Numbered from the stretch's first letter, positions 1 to 49,429 are shown. The stretch: 64,000 bases of DNA from Eumeta japonica (GCA_005406025.1 BGZK01000147.1:496001-560000), one strand, 5' to 3'. Program-made: numbers and translations. Notes: generated from the sequence alone by a model not told the origin.

Positions 1-3000
1 TGAACGAGTATGTAAATTTTAAAATTTTTATTAATTCAAAGAAACTTTACAATGATAACAGAATAATTTAGTATTTTACAAATGAAAACGAATAATACCG
101 ATCTATACAACACTGCAACTCTTAATCGAGATGATAAGACCTTTTAACACTGAGTAACAATAACATGGGTTTTTGGTATTATCTAGGGGTGATACCATCT
201 GCTGTGCGAGCGCCGTCAAACTGGCATATCACGACATAGCGATCATATATATGACACAAATTAAAAACATATATCAAAACCAAGTAAGAAATACATTTTT
301 TCCATTTTCATGTCCTGTTATCACATACACAGTTGCAATTTATGCCAAATCAGAATAGGAAAATATGTCTATCTTTCTATATATTGACGGACAGTCAGTT
401 TTATTGGACGCCGTAGCGCAGTTCATAAAGTCGAGTCCGGTCTATGGATGCAATTGGACCGCAAACGCGATGTACGTTGACAAGTTCTAAACTGATTTGG
501 CGCGAATTGTGACAGAGAAGGCGTTTGATTGATAATATTGATGTTGTTGTCCGCCATATTTCCGTCGTGAGCTCGGTGCGGAATATCTGTCTCAAAACGA
601 AAGTTTGTATTGAATTTGTCACATCAAACAAATTGTGTACATTCGGTTCTCAACGTGATACAGTTGCGGCTGCCAATACAAAATTATAATGTTGCAAGCT
701 ATGTCGCGTTCAACTTACTAATTTGTTACATTCAAATTAAAGGTGTTCACATGAAAACGTGGTGATAACGTTTTGACTGTGATGTCCCAGTTTGACTGCG
801 CTCGCGCCATCTAACGTCTACAGGAGTAACCCGCGACACTACCGTTACGAAGGCAATAAACTACGTCGCAGCCGTTCTACTCCATACGACGATGCTCCGT
901 ATTGTTTTCTACTTTTATAGGTATTTATAAGACACAGACATTTCAAAATTAAAAGAAAAATATGTAGGGGGTGCGTGTGTGTCCAAAGAAACAATTTTAT
1001 ATGTAACATCGAATAGTACCCATTTCAGAATTAAGAAGGAACCGTTTGTAATGTAACTGTTCGTGCAGTTTTACATTCATTACTCTTCTTTCTAGTATAA
1101 CATAATGAAATGAATTTGTTTTAGATTGACAGAATAAATTAGATTTATGACACGAAACATATAGTAGAAATAAAATTGACATAAAGAAAATATTAATTTT
1201 CACTTTAGGTACTGTGTTTTTTTCTACTCGGACCTTGTAGGCCTCGCAATCGTCGGAAGATAAAATACTCAAAATTGATTTACAATATGCAGTACGAAAA
1301 TAAAATGTTTCAATTCTTAAAGTTTCGGTTGACGGCAGGTTATAAAGCGACCCTTCGATCAAAAGCAATAAAGCATATAATTTTAATTTATTTTATTCAA
1401 TATTATTGTAGGGAGTACAACGGCTACGATACGGGGGGTACAGGGTTCTAAGAACACAGTAATATTGATTCACATTTAGACACATCCATCGACTTTGGAC
1501 TAGCTATGGCTAGGACAACGAGTTGATTTTACTTGTCTTATAGAAGAGAAGTTCCAGTAACGATTCAAATTAAGCTTCTTTTATTAGTTTATACAATCGG
1601 AAGTTTTAATGTATTTCTTTATTTTTTTTTCCCTCCTTCTATAATCAAAACATTCGATAACGGAAAACGCCAAATGACCACAGTGTTCCCGTACACAACG
1701 AAATAATTGACACAGTCATCACATAGTCGCATCACTATAATATGTTGAGAATGTAGCGAGACTGGAAGCCGACGACGCTTCGCTGGAAGACTGGATCTGC
1801 TCGGTGGGCCGCGGCGGCGCTGGCTCGTGCGCACGCGCGCGGCCGCGCGGCCTGCGACATCGTTCCCGTAAACTCTACAACATTGGTGTTATCCCGAGGA
1901 AATCGCGTTTCAACTAAAACTCCGTACTATCCCCCTCGTAAAGCTCTATTCTATCGATTTTTTTTAATCTAATAAACAGACCCGCTAACGAAATCAATAC
2001 GTACAACAGATGTAAAATTTTAAAGCACCCGGTTTCCGAACTCTCTCGTATTTAACTATCTATAAAATTTCGAGTGATTGAATAGCCGGTAAAATATTGT
2101 CAATGGTCAGTTTGAAAATAATAAAGTATATAACTATTCGATAACTTCAAACTATCTAAAATTAAACTTTAATTATAAACAAATTCGTTCCGACTATATA
2201 GGCCTTACGTATAATTTATAAGTGAAGACGTTAAATTTTATGTAGTTTATAATATTTAATCAATACGCAATAGAAGAATCACAGCATCCTTAAGATCGTA
2301 CTAATAATATAATCGCGATCGAAATCAAACTTCGTGTATTATCTTTTTTTTTATTAACATTACGATGTTTGTAAAATTTAGACCAAATTGGCAGTCTTCA
2401 CGAACATGGAATGTACGATATGCGTGTATGTAAGTACGTAAGTAGTAGGTATCAACCACTAACAAATATTCGCGCTATTACATTACAATAATCTATAACA
2501 ACAACGGTGCGCCACCTGCCGGCGCGCGTCGCGAGTACGGCGAAATCAACAACGATCGGTGCGCCCGCGCGGACGGCCGCCGCGACTGCCTCTAGTCTGC
2601 CTAACCACTGTGATTATCTATGAGAAAGGCAAATCCTCTAGCTCGATTAAACACTATTTTGTACAAGCTTAGTTTAACTATCGGTTTACTCGAACGCCCG
2701 ACTACGACAGTCCACTTTTTGATTTTGTGAGGGCATCGCTTTTCATTTGAATTATTTTTTTTATACTACTACAACACATCCATGGTAACCTAAAATTAGA
2801 CCATTTCATTGGTTTTCGGTCGACGCGCGTCTACGTTTGATCGAATCATCTTAACTTATATAGGATAATTTAAATGACAGACATCATTCCGTTGTTATTG
2901 CGTGACACTTAAAAACTAGGAAAAGCCGAAGTTATGATGACGAGGTGGATGCAGGAAGCGGCTAACGGCGATGATCAAGGTCACTTGTATACTAAGTTTA

Positions 3001-5844
3001 TGTTTTTTTTTTCTATCACATGATTTTCTGTTTTTATTTCATGAGTTATTTAACTGATCGGGGTCCTAACTATATTTAAAATTTTATGAGGTATATTCAA
3101 CAGTATTATTTCAAAAGTACAACAATAAATTTTTGGGAAAGAAATTTGAAGTTATCCACAGAGGAATTTAAAACACCTTTTATATAAGATAATGCATTCC
3201 TTAAACGATAAGCTCTTTATTATGTGTAACTTTTTTTTTTTTAATTACACACATTATTTCATTTAGTATGAATGTTTTATTTATATTAAAAGTCAGAAAA
3301 AATAAGATGTGCCTCATCTTAAATAAGTTTGTGAGTTCTCGAAGTTCAAAACTTTAAAAAGGGATCCTAAAGTAGACGTTAAACTTGTTTTTATAATATG
3401 TAAAGTGGGTAAAAGTAGAAAAGCTTATTTAAATCGCAGTAGAAAAGAGTATCCTACAAAAGCTTAACTGGACAAGCTCGAAGTTCTAGGCGTTAGAAAG
3501 GAGTCAACAGTAGGTATATAATAAAATTCTATATACTTTCCACTAGGAGTTGCCTGTTAGAAATTTAATGTCTACTAACCTGACAAATGTACATATAAGT
3601 TGAAAAAAATATAGTATTTTAAGTTTATGAAGGCAGCCTATATAAGCGATATTTTAATGGTGTCGGTGGATAAGAATAAATCGGTAATTAATTAGTTAAC
3701 AATCTTACAGCTCGAACTCCTTAGATTACAATTATTTGTTATATTTTATTTTTATTTATTTATTGAATATGACAAACTATATATTCAATAGTAAAACAAC
3801 TCTCCTTAACGATACTAATCGGAATAATATAAATTTCAATTAAGACAATAATATGATTCTCGTTTTTGATCAAACGAACAAACAGAAATGTTTAATGCAA
3901 AGTCGATTACATTACAAAGAAAATGATGTGTAGGATATAATCTCCGGCGTTGTATTAGAACTTGATAGAACGTTATCGCACTAACTTAACCAGAAGATAT
4001 GGTAAGTTATGGTAATGTAATTACTTACGTTCATACTTATAGCAGTACAGATTGGTTTTTGTTGAGTTAATAAGTACAATCAATAAATAATTACTAATAA
4101 TCATTAACATAGTTACAGATATAATCTATCAGCACCTATTCGTGGTGAAAAAATTTGTCATTTCTTTTATTAATTATATTGTGAAATAAACTGAATGACT
4201 ATTTTAATTATCAATGAGTGGTTAGCGCATTGCTTACTAACCAAAAACTATCACACGTCGGGTGAATAGAGCAATGAATTTTTATTTAAGTCAAATGCAA
4301 AATCACTTGCTTCACGCCTTGGAGAATTCTTTAAGCCACCTGTTTTGGACGTTGTGATGGCACTGGTGACATTTCTGGTCACCACGTCACGTTATTGATA
4401 CCTGCATTTTGTCTATATAATTGCGGTGTGACATCTATTCAGAAAGAGTATTGTGTAAAAATTGAACATATATGTATTTACTTAACTTTAGTGTATTCTT
4501 TTTGTAGTACACTCAGAGTAAATAAAAGACACCATTCTCCAGACTCAAAGAAATCAAAGCCAAATTACCTGAAATAATTAGTCATCATAGAATGGAAAAA
4601 AAAACGCAATGAAGATTTAAATGTGTAAATATTCAAATAAAATGAAAATATCTCTTAGTGTTAGGATTTTCCAAGTTTCTTTTTAAACTATGAAGGAACA
4701 GTCTAGATTATTGTTTAACTATAATATTGTATAGAGCCCTCAGTTCTATAGTGTGATTCGTACTTCATTTTTTAATTTTAGTCCACTGATGCCTTTTACT
4801 ACTGTGGAAAACACCTATTCTCATGAAAATTATTTGCACTCTGAAATCAATTCTACCAATTAGCTGCGGTCCAGCGTGAAGCCTCGTGCTACGCCCGCTG
4901 GTGTTATGGTTAAATTAAACAAAAGTTATCAAAGAAGGGATATTCAGTTTTTTTGGGGAGTGACAAGTTTTAGTGAGTCGCTAACATATCATCAGACTAT
5001 AACATTAATTATCATATCATCAATCACCACTGCTGAGGCATACCCTCCCACAATCTTTTTATTTCGGATTGAGGGTCTTGGGTAGCCTTTTACGCTAGCT
5101 CACTGCGGACTGGGGGCTCTTGACGACCGTCGTTACCCATTCAACAATAACGCATGGATGACGGAAAAAAATTAATTAAATTAAAAACCCATCGGGTAGC
5201 CCTCTGTGTTCAGGATCATCGAATTCGTTACCTTTTGTCCCGAAAGCAATGCTCTCAACCAAAACTCGGCCATGGTCAGCTCATCACTGCTTTAGCATAC
5301 ACTTGCAATTTATCGACGCCGTGGTTAATGCGACAAGGTTCTATCACGATTCAAATTGGCGTCCAAATTGTAATACTGTCAGTCGATGCGGGAGCATGGA
5401 CTTTGTCATACAATTATTTGGTCACTATAATCTAATTCACACGCTTACGTGCTAGACGCTAACGTGACATTGTCAATACATATTGACCCAAAGGCTTCAG
5501 TTAAGGCGATTATCCACCCGATAGTGCCGAATACAGAATTATATATTATGGAGAGTCCTGTTTTACATGCGTTTGTCCATGATTATTTTTACATGCTATT
5601 AATTATATATAAATTTGACAAATGTATGAAAAGTTATGAAATAAGAAAACCCCACATATTCATACTAATTTCTTGCAAATTTCGTGCCTTTCATGTCATA
5701 GTATTTGATAAGAACCTTGAAGGGGTGTCCTTGTGGTATGATAGTGTCCTGTCCCATTTTAATAGTGTGTACATATTATATATGTTGAGCGCAATCAAAC
5801 GAAAACAAGCACATGTATATGTGAATGTTAGTTCGTGTGAAGGC

Positions 5845-5959
5845 ATATGATGTGTGTACGCGTGCGCGTTTGCTGAGTACATGTGTGCCTGAGCGGGTGT
5901 GTGCGTGCGTGAATGTGTAGTTGAGGATGTGTGTATGTGCGCGCGCTTGTGCGTGCTAC

Positions 5960-6003
<44 letters not shown>
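5845..6003. repeat. GT microsatellite
   Basis: A pure GT run at about 5965-5999, preceded by an older degraded GT/GC-rich tract from about 5845. It explains the His/Thr-repeat reading frame on the minus strand. Confidence 0.95.
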
Positions 6004-6005
<2 letters not shown>

Positions 6006-6690
6006 TGAATATGTTGGGCAAATGAATCACACAACGATTTTCAAGCTGAAATAAAAAATCAAGTTATATTGTATCTGTAGGTAGCTGATTAATTTTTTAT
6101 TGTAAAATCGTATGAATTCTTTCCATACAAACATATTCGCTTTCGGCAATTTTCGGGTAGATAATCTTATTAAAATAAACGATCAAAGGGAACACATTGA
6201 GTTTAAAGCACTATATCATGTACATATTTACAAGAAAACATTACATGTCATCTGGGATCAATTGTCATTTTACGATTCTTATGCCCAACAGTTTCACAGA
6301 CTAGCAGACGCCGATAGGAGGAGACGTAAAATATTTTCCTTGCCAATTATCTTACATACGTATAGCTTTGACGCCAAGACGCACATTTAGAACGGACAAA
6401 TGTATATCAAAGTATATACACGTAGCAAAATTGTCAACATCAACGCTTCATATTTTTCAGTATATATATATATATATTAGTAGCACTGTGGTATATGTTT
6501 CGTCAAGTACATCTGACATTGTTAAAGTATACGCGCTACCACAATCGAGTATATGGTTTGCTCAAAAATACATAAAATTCGATATCTTCAATTCTATGTA
6601 AATGTACTGTTTTTCAATAATATGTATTACATATTCATTGTGAAGATAAACAAGGGGTTCATTATTGCGTGTTATAGAATAATAGTAATA

Positions 6691-6696
6691 TTTATT
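6691..6696 (-). terminator. Possible poly(A) signal of the DPP10-like gene
   Basis: AATAAA on the minus strand, about 480 bases past the stop codon. AATAAA is frequent by chance in such AT-rich DNA, and ATTAAA variants lie closer, so the 3' end is not fixed. Confidence 0.25.
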
Positions 6697-7179
6697 GTAA
6701 TATAAATTCAGTGTTATCGGGAATGCTAATTTAATTACATAGGCGTATCTAATAATGCGTTAACTTTCTGTTCATACTAAGAGTTCTACACATTTTGTTA
6801 GACCTTACAAATAATTTTTGGTTTTTTCCTTTATAATGTTCTTTTTTAATATAAACTTCTATATGTATTTCATGATTACATCATTCTGAAAATAAATTTT
6901 GAGTTTCAAAAGTGTGTCGTTTTCGATTAGACCGATAGACGACAGGTGGAAAACTTACGCATGTAAGATAATATCATAGAAATCGAAATAATATATAGCT
7001 ACGCAAATTCACGCAAACGACCGACTTAATCTAGTTATGTAACGTCGCAGACTATAAAAATTTCATCTGTTTGACAGTTTATAATAAATGAATTTCAATA
7101 CTCCGATATTTCGTAATAAAACTATAGCTACACGTAAGTATCCCGATCGTATTCATAAGCTCGCACAAGGCGGCGGGTC

Positions 7180-42343
<35,164 letters not shown>

Positions 42344-42456
42344 GCGCCGCCGACCCCCGCGCCGCGCCACCGCGCCCGCGCGACCGCGCCGCCTCCGCGA
42401 CCGCGACCGCCGCCCCACCGCCCGCGCCTAGCCCCAGCCGCGGCACACCACCATCA
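42344..42456 (-). other. 5' UTR part of exon 1 with a short upstream ORF
   Basis: The exon begins after the acceptor TTTTGTTGCAG at 42457, so at least one more 5' exon must exist at higher coordinates. The UTR part is very GC-rich. It contains an upstream ORF of eight codons (ATG at 42454, TAG at 42428) in the same frame as the main ORF. Because of that TAG, upstream in-frame Met codons cannot extend the protein. Arginine-rich codons follow the TAG up to the main ATG and would be read only from a non-AUG start. Confidence 0.7.
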
Positions 42457-43094
42457 CTGCAACAAAACACTATTTATCAATTACAATGGCAACACGAGAG
42501 CAAAGCATTCATCAAAATAAGAGTTCACTTATGTATTTGAGTAGCTTTAAATAAAAAAGAAATCATAACCATCAATCACATTCATCGTTACAAAGCAAAT
42601 GTTTCGTGAATTCCTCAATAGCTTCACGAAAAAGTACAAATAACGTAAACTAACGTTAATGGTAAAATAAATGGTAAATAGATTGGCTGGAAGGAGGCAG
42701 GAAACATTTAAATACTATGAAAAGTTCATTAGGACTACGATGGTAAAAATTATATTAAGACCTTGTAATTGATTAGCGTTGTACTGAAAAAAATTGAATT
42801 AATTTATAGATGGAACAAGTCAGAGTTTTAGTAAATAAACTTATAAGGCAACTTTTATTTATACAAACGGTAATTTGATAAACGACGAATGTCGCATGGA
42901 ATAAGCGTTTTTTATTCACAATTCATCTAAATCACTAAAATTACTACACATATTTCACACTGAACGGATCTCTGCAAAATATTTAACAAAATATTCGATA
43001 TCGCGTGTGCAAAGCTCGCAAATAAACCAGAAACATTTAAAAGTGCCGCACTATTCGTATTTAAATAGGCAAATGAAAGGGAAACGAGCGCTCG

Positions 43095-43190
43095 GCAGAT
43101 GGCGCCGGCGGTGGCGCTGTCGGGGGCCGGAGCGGCGGCGGGAGCGGGGGGCGGGGGCCGGCCGCGCCGGTGCCCGTTTCAGTTGAAAAA
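43095..43190. promoter_or_regulatory. GC-rich block upstream of exon 1
   Basis: Begins gcagatggcgccggcggtgg and continues as nearly pure G/C to ccggtgcccg. It lies about 640 bases upstream of the exon 1 acceptor. It could be an alternative promoter or an unrecognised 5' UTR exon. Confidence 0.35.
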
Positions 43191-43389
43191 TCGCTTTACA
43201 AAAATTATTTATTCAAAGTTGTGTTTTCCTCTCGCCGACAGCGCCGAGGGCCGTTATGATTGTGATGTCGAGGGAATAAACAGCGGTCGAAACATTGCAT
43301 TTCCGATATGACAAACGGAAGGGTGACACCCGCTGAGGTTTTAAATGAGTGAGCTTTTAAAGTCAGTTGGTTGTTTTTTTTTTTTTATT

Positions 43390-44015
43390 TTGAGATTAAT
43401 AATAGGTGTCAGCGAATAATATTCGAATTAATTTGAAACGATTAATTCGAAACGCAAATCGAATTGAATAATTGGAATATATAAATAATTAGAAACTTTA
43501 ACATAAAACGTCAATTTTTCGAATAATTTGAAAATTTTAAATAATTCGTAAATTTGCCGTCGATCCTCTGAATGCTTCAAAACTTTTGGATAGTTTTATT
43601 TTGTTCAAATTTGAAATATCTGATTAGAAAGCGAAGCCGACTATCAAACCGGAAAACAATAACAGAATAGCCGGGACACATTGAAATGTTCTCGATTCTT
43701 AAAAAAATAATTAAAAAATCATATGCAAATTCATTTTATAATAACAAAGATAATCACAATAAAGAAGTTATAATAGTGTACAATTCATTTATATAAATAT
43801 CGATTCTTGATATGTTATATAATCCATTTGTAGTGTATTAAATAAGAACGTACAAATCGTATATGATATTCAGAAATCAGTGAATCATTCGAAAATTTAC
43901 GAATAATTTATTTTCTTCAAATAATTAGAAATTTTGGATCATTAGATTCGAATTGCGAATCGAATGTTAATAATCGATTCTATACGAACAAATCGTAGAT
44001 TCAAAAAAACCCCAT
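43390..44015. mobile_element. Candidate MITE rich in TTCGAA/AATAATT words
   Basis: The left part (43395-43565) and the reverse complement of the right part (43860-44010) share ttcgaattaat-, attcgtaaattt- and aataatt-type strings in similar order, forming a degenerate inverted repeat around an AT-rich core. Ends and target duplication not resolved. Confidence 0.4.
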
Positions 44016-45224
44016 GTACGGATTGTAAGTCCGACAAGTATTAGTCCCAATTCTGATGTCAACTCCATATCTTGTGTGTACCGTCACGTATTGGAGAAAT
44101 CAATGTGGTGTGGATTGATCTTAGAGGCACGCAAAATTTCATATCTTTCTCTAAAGCGACAGTCGCAATACAAATGTCTACGAAAGGAAAACGTACGCTG
44201 GTGATCTCCACCTTCGAGATGTCAAGAGTTAATAATTTTTTTATGGAACTCTATTCATTTGTATAATAAAAATTCTAAGCTAATAACAGAATTAAATCCT
44301 AATCAATAAAAAAAAGTAATAAACCGCAACTTATGATAAAAGTATATTATTGAATATATTATTTATTAATTGGTAATAATGCTTGAGCATATCGATGTAA
44401 TAGATGTAAGTTTCGTATACAAAAATAAAATGGATCTGAAGGATGTTCGTGCTAGTTCTTCTCATCTTGTTTCAGAATTGGGAGTGAATACAAAAGAAAA
44501 GTTGATTTTCAATGATAACGTCTAAACATCTTACGTTGGATAAAAATGATTACCTTTTTTATATAAATTTTTTAGTCTCTAAAAAAGCACTTTTTGTTAA
44601 AATCCATCAGTATTATATAATTTACCAACGTTTACGAAAAATGGCAAATAATAATGAAAATGATTGAAGGGTTCCGGATCAAAAAGTTAGAAAGAAACAG
44701 TTATACAGTGAGTATTGTATTTTTTCGTATGTCACGGCTAATATCTTCAGTAACAACTACTATTGCTATTAACTTCGATTCGAAACACATGTGCACGTAT
44801 TTTTATTATATATGATATCAGTTAAAGATACCACAGTTTTATATTTAAATCGGAAAGAAAAAAAAAAAAGTATGATCTGCCGTTTCTCAGATATGCGGCC
44901 TCAGAGAAGAAGGAAAAGCCGAAGTTGTGATAAAGGTGTTCTACTACAAACACCCACGACTCCCATGCATTGCACTCGTTTCGTCGGACTTTATTTTATT
45001 TTATTCCCGCAATGGATGTAATGAGCCGCGCAGCGACGGTACGTACACCGGCGTGTCGACTCGGACGATTTTTTTGACGACGCTGACGCCGTCAGAAACT
45101 CCTTCGAATATCTCACAGGCTCCTGAGCACGGCGGTCGCCATTCACCCAAAAACGTTTCCTGGATTACCGGTGTCAGTTCGACCTCCCTATATTGTTTGC
45201 ATGTCAAAGGTCATCGGCTGCGGG

Positions 45225-45636
45225 CGCTCTCTAAAACTGAATAAGTGGAAAACCACTAATTAATAGTCAATAGCTACTATTTTAAGATGTCCAAAGTATA
45301 CGACCAGCAATAAGTGGTTATCCACTCTTTCAATTAGTAGAAATGATTACAAATTAAAATTGTAAATTTTCTACTAATTAAAAAGTATAATTCTACTATT
45401 ATAAAAGTGATTATTTTACTAATTGTCAAGTGACTACTAATTCAGAACTACTAATTCAGTAGTGAAGTTGGGCCATATTACTTTTTTAATTAGTGAAAAA
45501 ATTACTAATTGAAAAGTAACGCCTACAAACTTAGTAAATCTGTAGTGGATTCAACTAAAAATTACTAATTTTGATGTAGTTTCTACTATTACTACTTCAA
45601 TTAGTAAAAATTCTACTAATTCAGTTTTAGAGAGCG
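45225..45636. mobile_element. 412-base MITE with perfect 18-base terminal inverted repeats
   Basis: Left end CGCTCTCTAAAACTGAAT (45225-45242) is exactly the reverse complement of the right end (45619-45636). Inside are 11 copies of the heptamer ACTAATT or its complement AATTAGT. There is no coding potential. The flanks share only an imperfect ggctg(c/t)g word, so the target duplication is uncertain. Repeated short subterminal motifs suggest transposase binding sites, as in hAT or similar DNA transposons; the superfamily is inference. Confidence 0.85.
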
Positions 45637-48600
45637 GGCTGTGACAAGTCACAGTATCCCGATTGAGGTCTCTCAACTGTCCTACCTCTCGTGATCTCTT
45701 ATGCCTAGATAGTCTTTTGAAGGGGTTTATGATTACGTTTACAGTTTTAACAATTTTATCAATTTTACTACTACAGAGGACGTTCTGAATTTCCCATATT
45801 TCGAAAGATTCAGATTGGAGTACGCTTTTTACTAACACCGAAAACAATAAACATGCACTACAATGCAAATTAGTTTTTTTTACATACAACTAAATGAGAA
45901 AATTAAAATTATTATTATTTTTTTGTATAAATATTTAATGAAAATGTACCTTCCGTCATGAATTGAATATGATCGTGCATTCCGTAGGCTTTTAAAGGCT
46001 TCACTGGTTTTCGCATAGCGCAGCGCAACCTAATTCTGTGTATTTGGTTGGTCGAAGTTCGATGTAGTAGATCACGTGAGTACAATGGGCCCTTAAAGAG
46101 AGTCTTAAGGCGTAAGTACTGACGGCATCTCCGTCCTGTCAGGCCGTTTACGATGAAACAGTTGAAGTCTTGAGGTTGTTATCAATAAAGTTACCTCACT
46201 TTCAAAAGGTTTTAGTGACTTTCTGAAAAAAAAACTTGTCGCCGAGGGAATTATAATCAGCAATTAAAGAGCTAAGGCAGAATGTGACAAAATAACTCGA
46301 AAGAGTCGAGTCTTCGACGATTATGAACAAAGATAAGATATGATGACACACATTGAAAACAAAAAACGATTAAAAAAAAAGCAGCGAAATAAATAATCAA
46401 AGATAATTTGATGATTTTTTGCTAACCGAAGTTTTGTTCTATACCAGCACATTTTATACGACATTGTTAATTAGCTGAATTATTGTTTAATAGCAAACAC
46501 TAAAATTAAATAAAATATTTCTCTACATTATATTACTACGCATCTCTAACATGAAATGGAACACAAGTGTTCACAATCGATTGTCGCCTTCCAGAGATGG
46601 TACTATAACATAAAAAAATCAAATCAAAACATGAGAGTCTCAACCTATTCCCTGTTTTCTTATTATCCTACAAAAAATTGAAAGCCACTTTCCTCCTTCT
46701 GTTTTCATACGTTCCCGTAATCACCAAGTAGTTGCAGAGTAGTATAATCAATTTGATATTCACGTGATTAAACTAGTTTCCTCTAGCAGTTCCGCCTACG
46801 TGGAAATAAGAATACTTTTTTTGGCAGCTCCCACATCCGCTCTCATTTTCATTCCCTTGTTGCCATTTTATTTGATTGGTCCTGCAGTTTTCGCATAAAA
46901 TACAAATAAACTGAAAATCTTATCAAATAGATTTCGTAGTATAGATGAATAGCCTTCACCCGTGTAGATTCAGTACAAATCATTGATGTATCCCGGTTTC
47001 CTCTAAGCTTTGCCAGTACATAAACGAAAGCGGAATAGAAGTTAGGAAGTTTTTTGTAATATTATAAGAAACATATTTAAAAAAAAACCGATCTAAATAG
47101 GATAGACGTCATAAAATACGTATACGGATGAAGTCGGGGACGCTATACTAGCGAAACGAAACTCGATGTTATCCCGAGCTTATATCTCTCTGCACATCAC
47201 AGAAAACCATATCCAAATTGGTTAAGTGTTATACATTACTCTGCTAAATGAACAGAAAAACACAAAAAAAAAATCCATGGTTATAACAGAGGCCAATGAT
47301 GTTCTCTCAAGCGATCGAGTCGGTATAGTTATGACGTCAGAATTATATCAAATTAAGAGTACGCTTCTTCTTCTTCAACTTCTTCTTCAAAAACTTCTCA
47401 ACCTGTCGCAATTTTTACGTCATAGCGATATTAGATTAGATCGTTTTAAGTTATTATTCTGCAGAAATGTACTCTGATTACAGAAAAAGCTTGGTTTTAC
47501 CAAACGCCGATTCGGTGTTTGATTCAAAATATAAAAATATCATAATAATTTCCTGAACACAATCATTATTGTACTGTCAGTTATCTTATTAAAGGTATAA
47601 GAGTTCGAAAACGGAGAGTTCCTGTTAAAATAACTACCCGATTAAAATGACAGACTGGCCCGATCTGTAGGTTTTAATTAAGTAATTAACAAGTAAAATA
47701 CCGATTTATACAGTTTTCAAAAAGTTACCATAATGTGAAAGAACAAAATCATTATTATAACTATCGAAAATTTATTAGGAAACGCATTTCAATTTAATCG
47801 TTACTTGTTTTTTTTTATTTAAGCAGGCGCGTGAATAATTGTAACGACCGTGTAACACACTAATGTATTATAGTTTTTACGGCTTAACACACAAAGTCGT
47901 AATTCTTTTCGCTAATTAACTTCCACGCTACGTTTCATAAAACTGATTTATGTAAAGTCATTCTAGTGTTAAGTGTTTCGCTAATGTAACGAATAGTTCT
48001 ACAACTAGTACTAGTTTAGTGCCGAAATATAATATGTCCTAACACGCGATGAGTGTTTTTTTTTATATTAATCTGCTCTATGAGGAGTCCGATAAGTACA
48101 GACAGTTTTCGATTGTATAGTGATTATACAATGAAAACGGTTTTTAAGTTTTACTTTGTTTTCACAAGATAATCATCAAAATCCTCACCGACTTGAGTTA
48201 TTGCATCAAACGGGTTTTGTTTTTGTCATTGCCATCATATTCTACGCAGATTTGTAATGGATCATCGAAGTGATTATACATCTGCAAAAAATTATCAATA
48301 GCGGAAAGTACCACAAGTTAACGTTAAGGGGGAAGGGAGGGTGTTATGATGCCAACTAATATTCATAAGTTCATGTTTTTTGGTTGGTGTCGTGCCAACT
48401 AGCCTTCTTTGACTTAAGTCAAATGAAAGCACTTGCTTCGTGTCGCGGAGATCTTAGTAATGTTGTTGCCGGACGTTGTCATTGCGTCGATGATAGCCGA
48501 TGATCGCCGATTATCGTCGATGATTGTCAACTCGCGTTCAATCAGGCGTCTAGAGCTTTAGGTTCATGTAACACGACGTGAAATAAAATATAGTGGGAGG

Positions 48601-49429
48601 ATACGCCTCCGCAACGGAGCGATAAAAACCTATAAAAAGACTATTTTAATATTACATATTTGGCTATATTCAATTAGAATTATAGTTGTTATAGTACAGT
48701 TGAGTTTTTTATCTTTCTTTAAATTACTGCCAATCAATTATCGTCTGCTTTACCGGTGTAGGAAAACAACGTGAGAAAATCATAATGACATAAAGGAATT
48801 GTTGAGGATCGTTTACCGAAATCTTCAGGCGTGCGAAATTCTTCGCGCACACGGGAGCGAAATGCGTGGCTCAGCGGTGGAACGTCACAGGCTTTTGTAT
48901 ATATTTTACTGAATTTCGGTAGCGTTTTCTCACTCGAAGGGCCAATAATATACAAGAGCAGGCGTTCACTCGATCTCTATGACGTCGCATCATTTTCACG
49001 CACTTCCTTTTTTAATTTTTCGGTTCCCTGTTTATTAATAAGGATATTTAAGTTACTTTATTTAATGAATTTGTAAAATTTATTTTATATTCACTTTATT
49101 ATTGTAAGATGAATGTAAAAATCAGAAAAAGAACATGTTGTTATACGTGTGCCACAATACAATTTCAGAGTGAAATAGCGTTCGACTTGTTACGCCACAT
49201 GTTAAGTATTTCGCACAAATGTACAATAGAGTTATGATTTCGTTATGTTGCTATTATAGTATTAGCAGTATGAGCACGCATAATGCCGCCAGCTTAAGCA
49301 TTCTGAATGTCAAAATACACGCAAAAAAATGAAAATATAATTTTTGTGTATAATTTTAATAAAAAAATATTATAAATGTTTTGATGACAATTATAATGTA
49401 CTAATTATAAAGTGGTTATTATGAAGAAA

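Larger units (their letters stand above)
1..7179. other. Downstream flank and 3' UTR: no recognised gene
   Basis: AT-rich, with short ORFs of random composition only. Two GC-rich patches stand out at about 1740-1915 and 2505-2600. It contains a GT microsatellite (5965-5999 within a wider GT-rich tract from about 5845), a tRNA-like SINE scrap near 4205-4255 and a TA run near 6460-6480. The 3' UTR of the DPP10-like gene must begin at 7179. Confidence 0.6.

Noticed and set aside
5828..6034. Minus-strand frame rich in His/Thr
   Set aside because: It is the translation of the GT microsatellite. The same applies to the frames at 40143-40428.
42344..42418. N-terminal extension from a GTG at 42418 (GRRSRSRRRRGRAG...)
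   Set aside because: It needs a non-AUG start. The first in-frame AUG is at 42343, and the Arg-rich stretch looks like GC-rich UTR.
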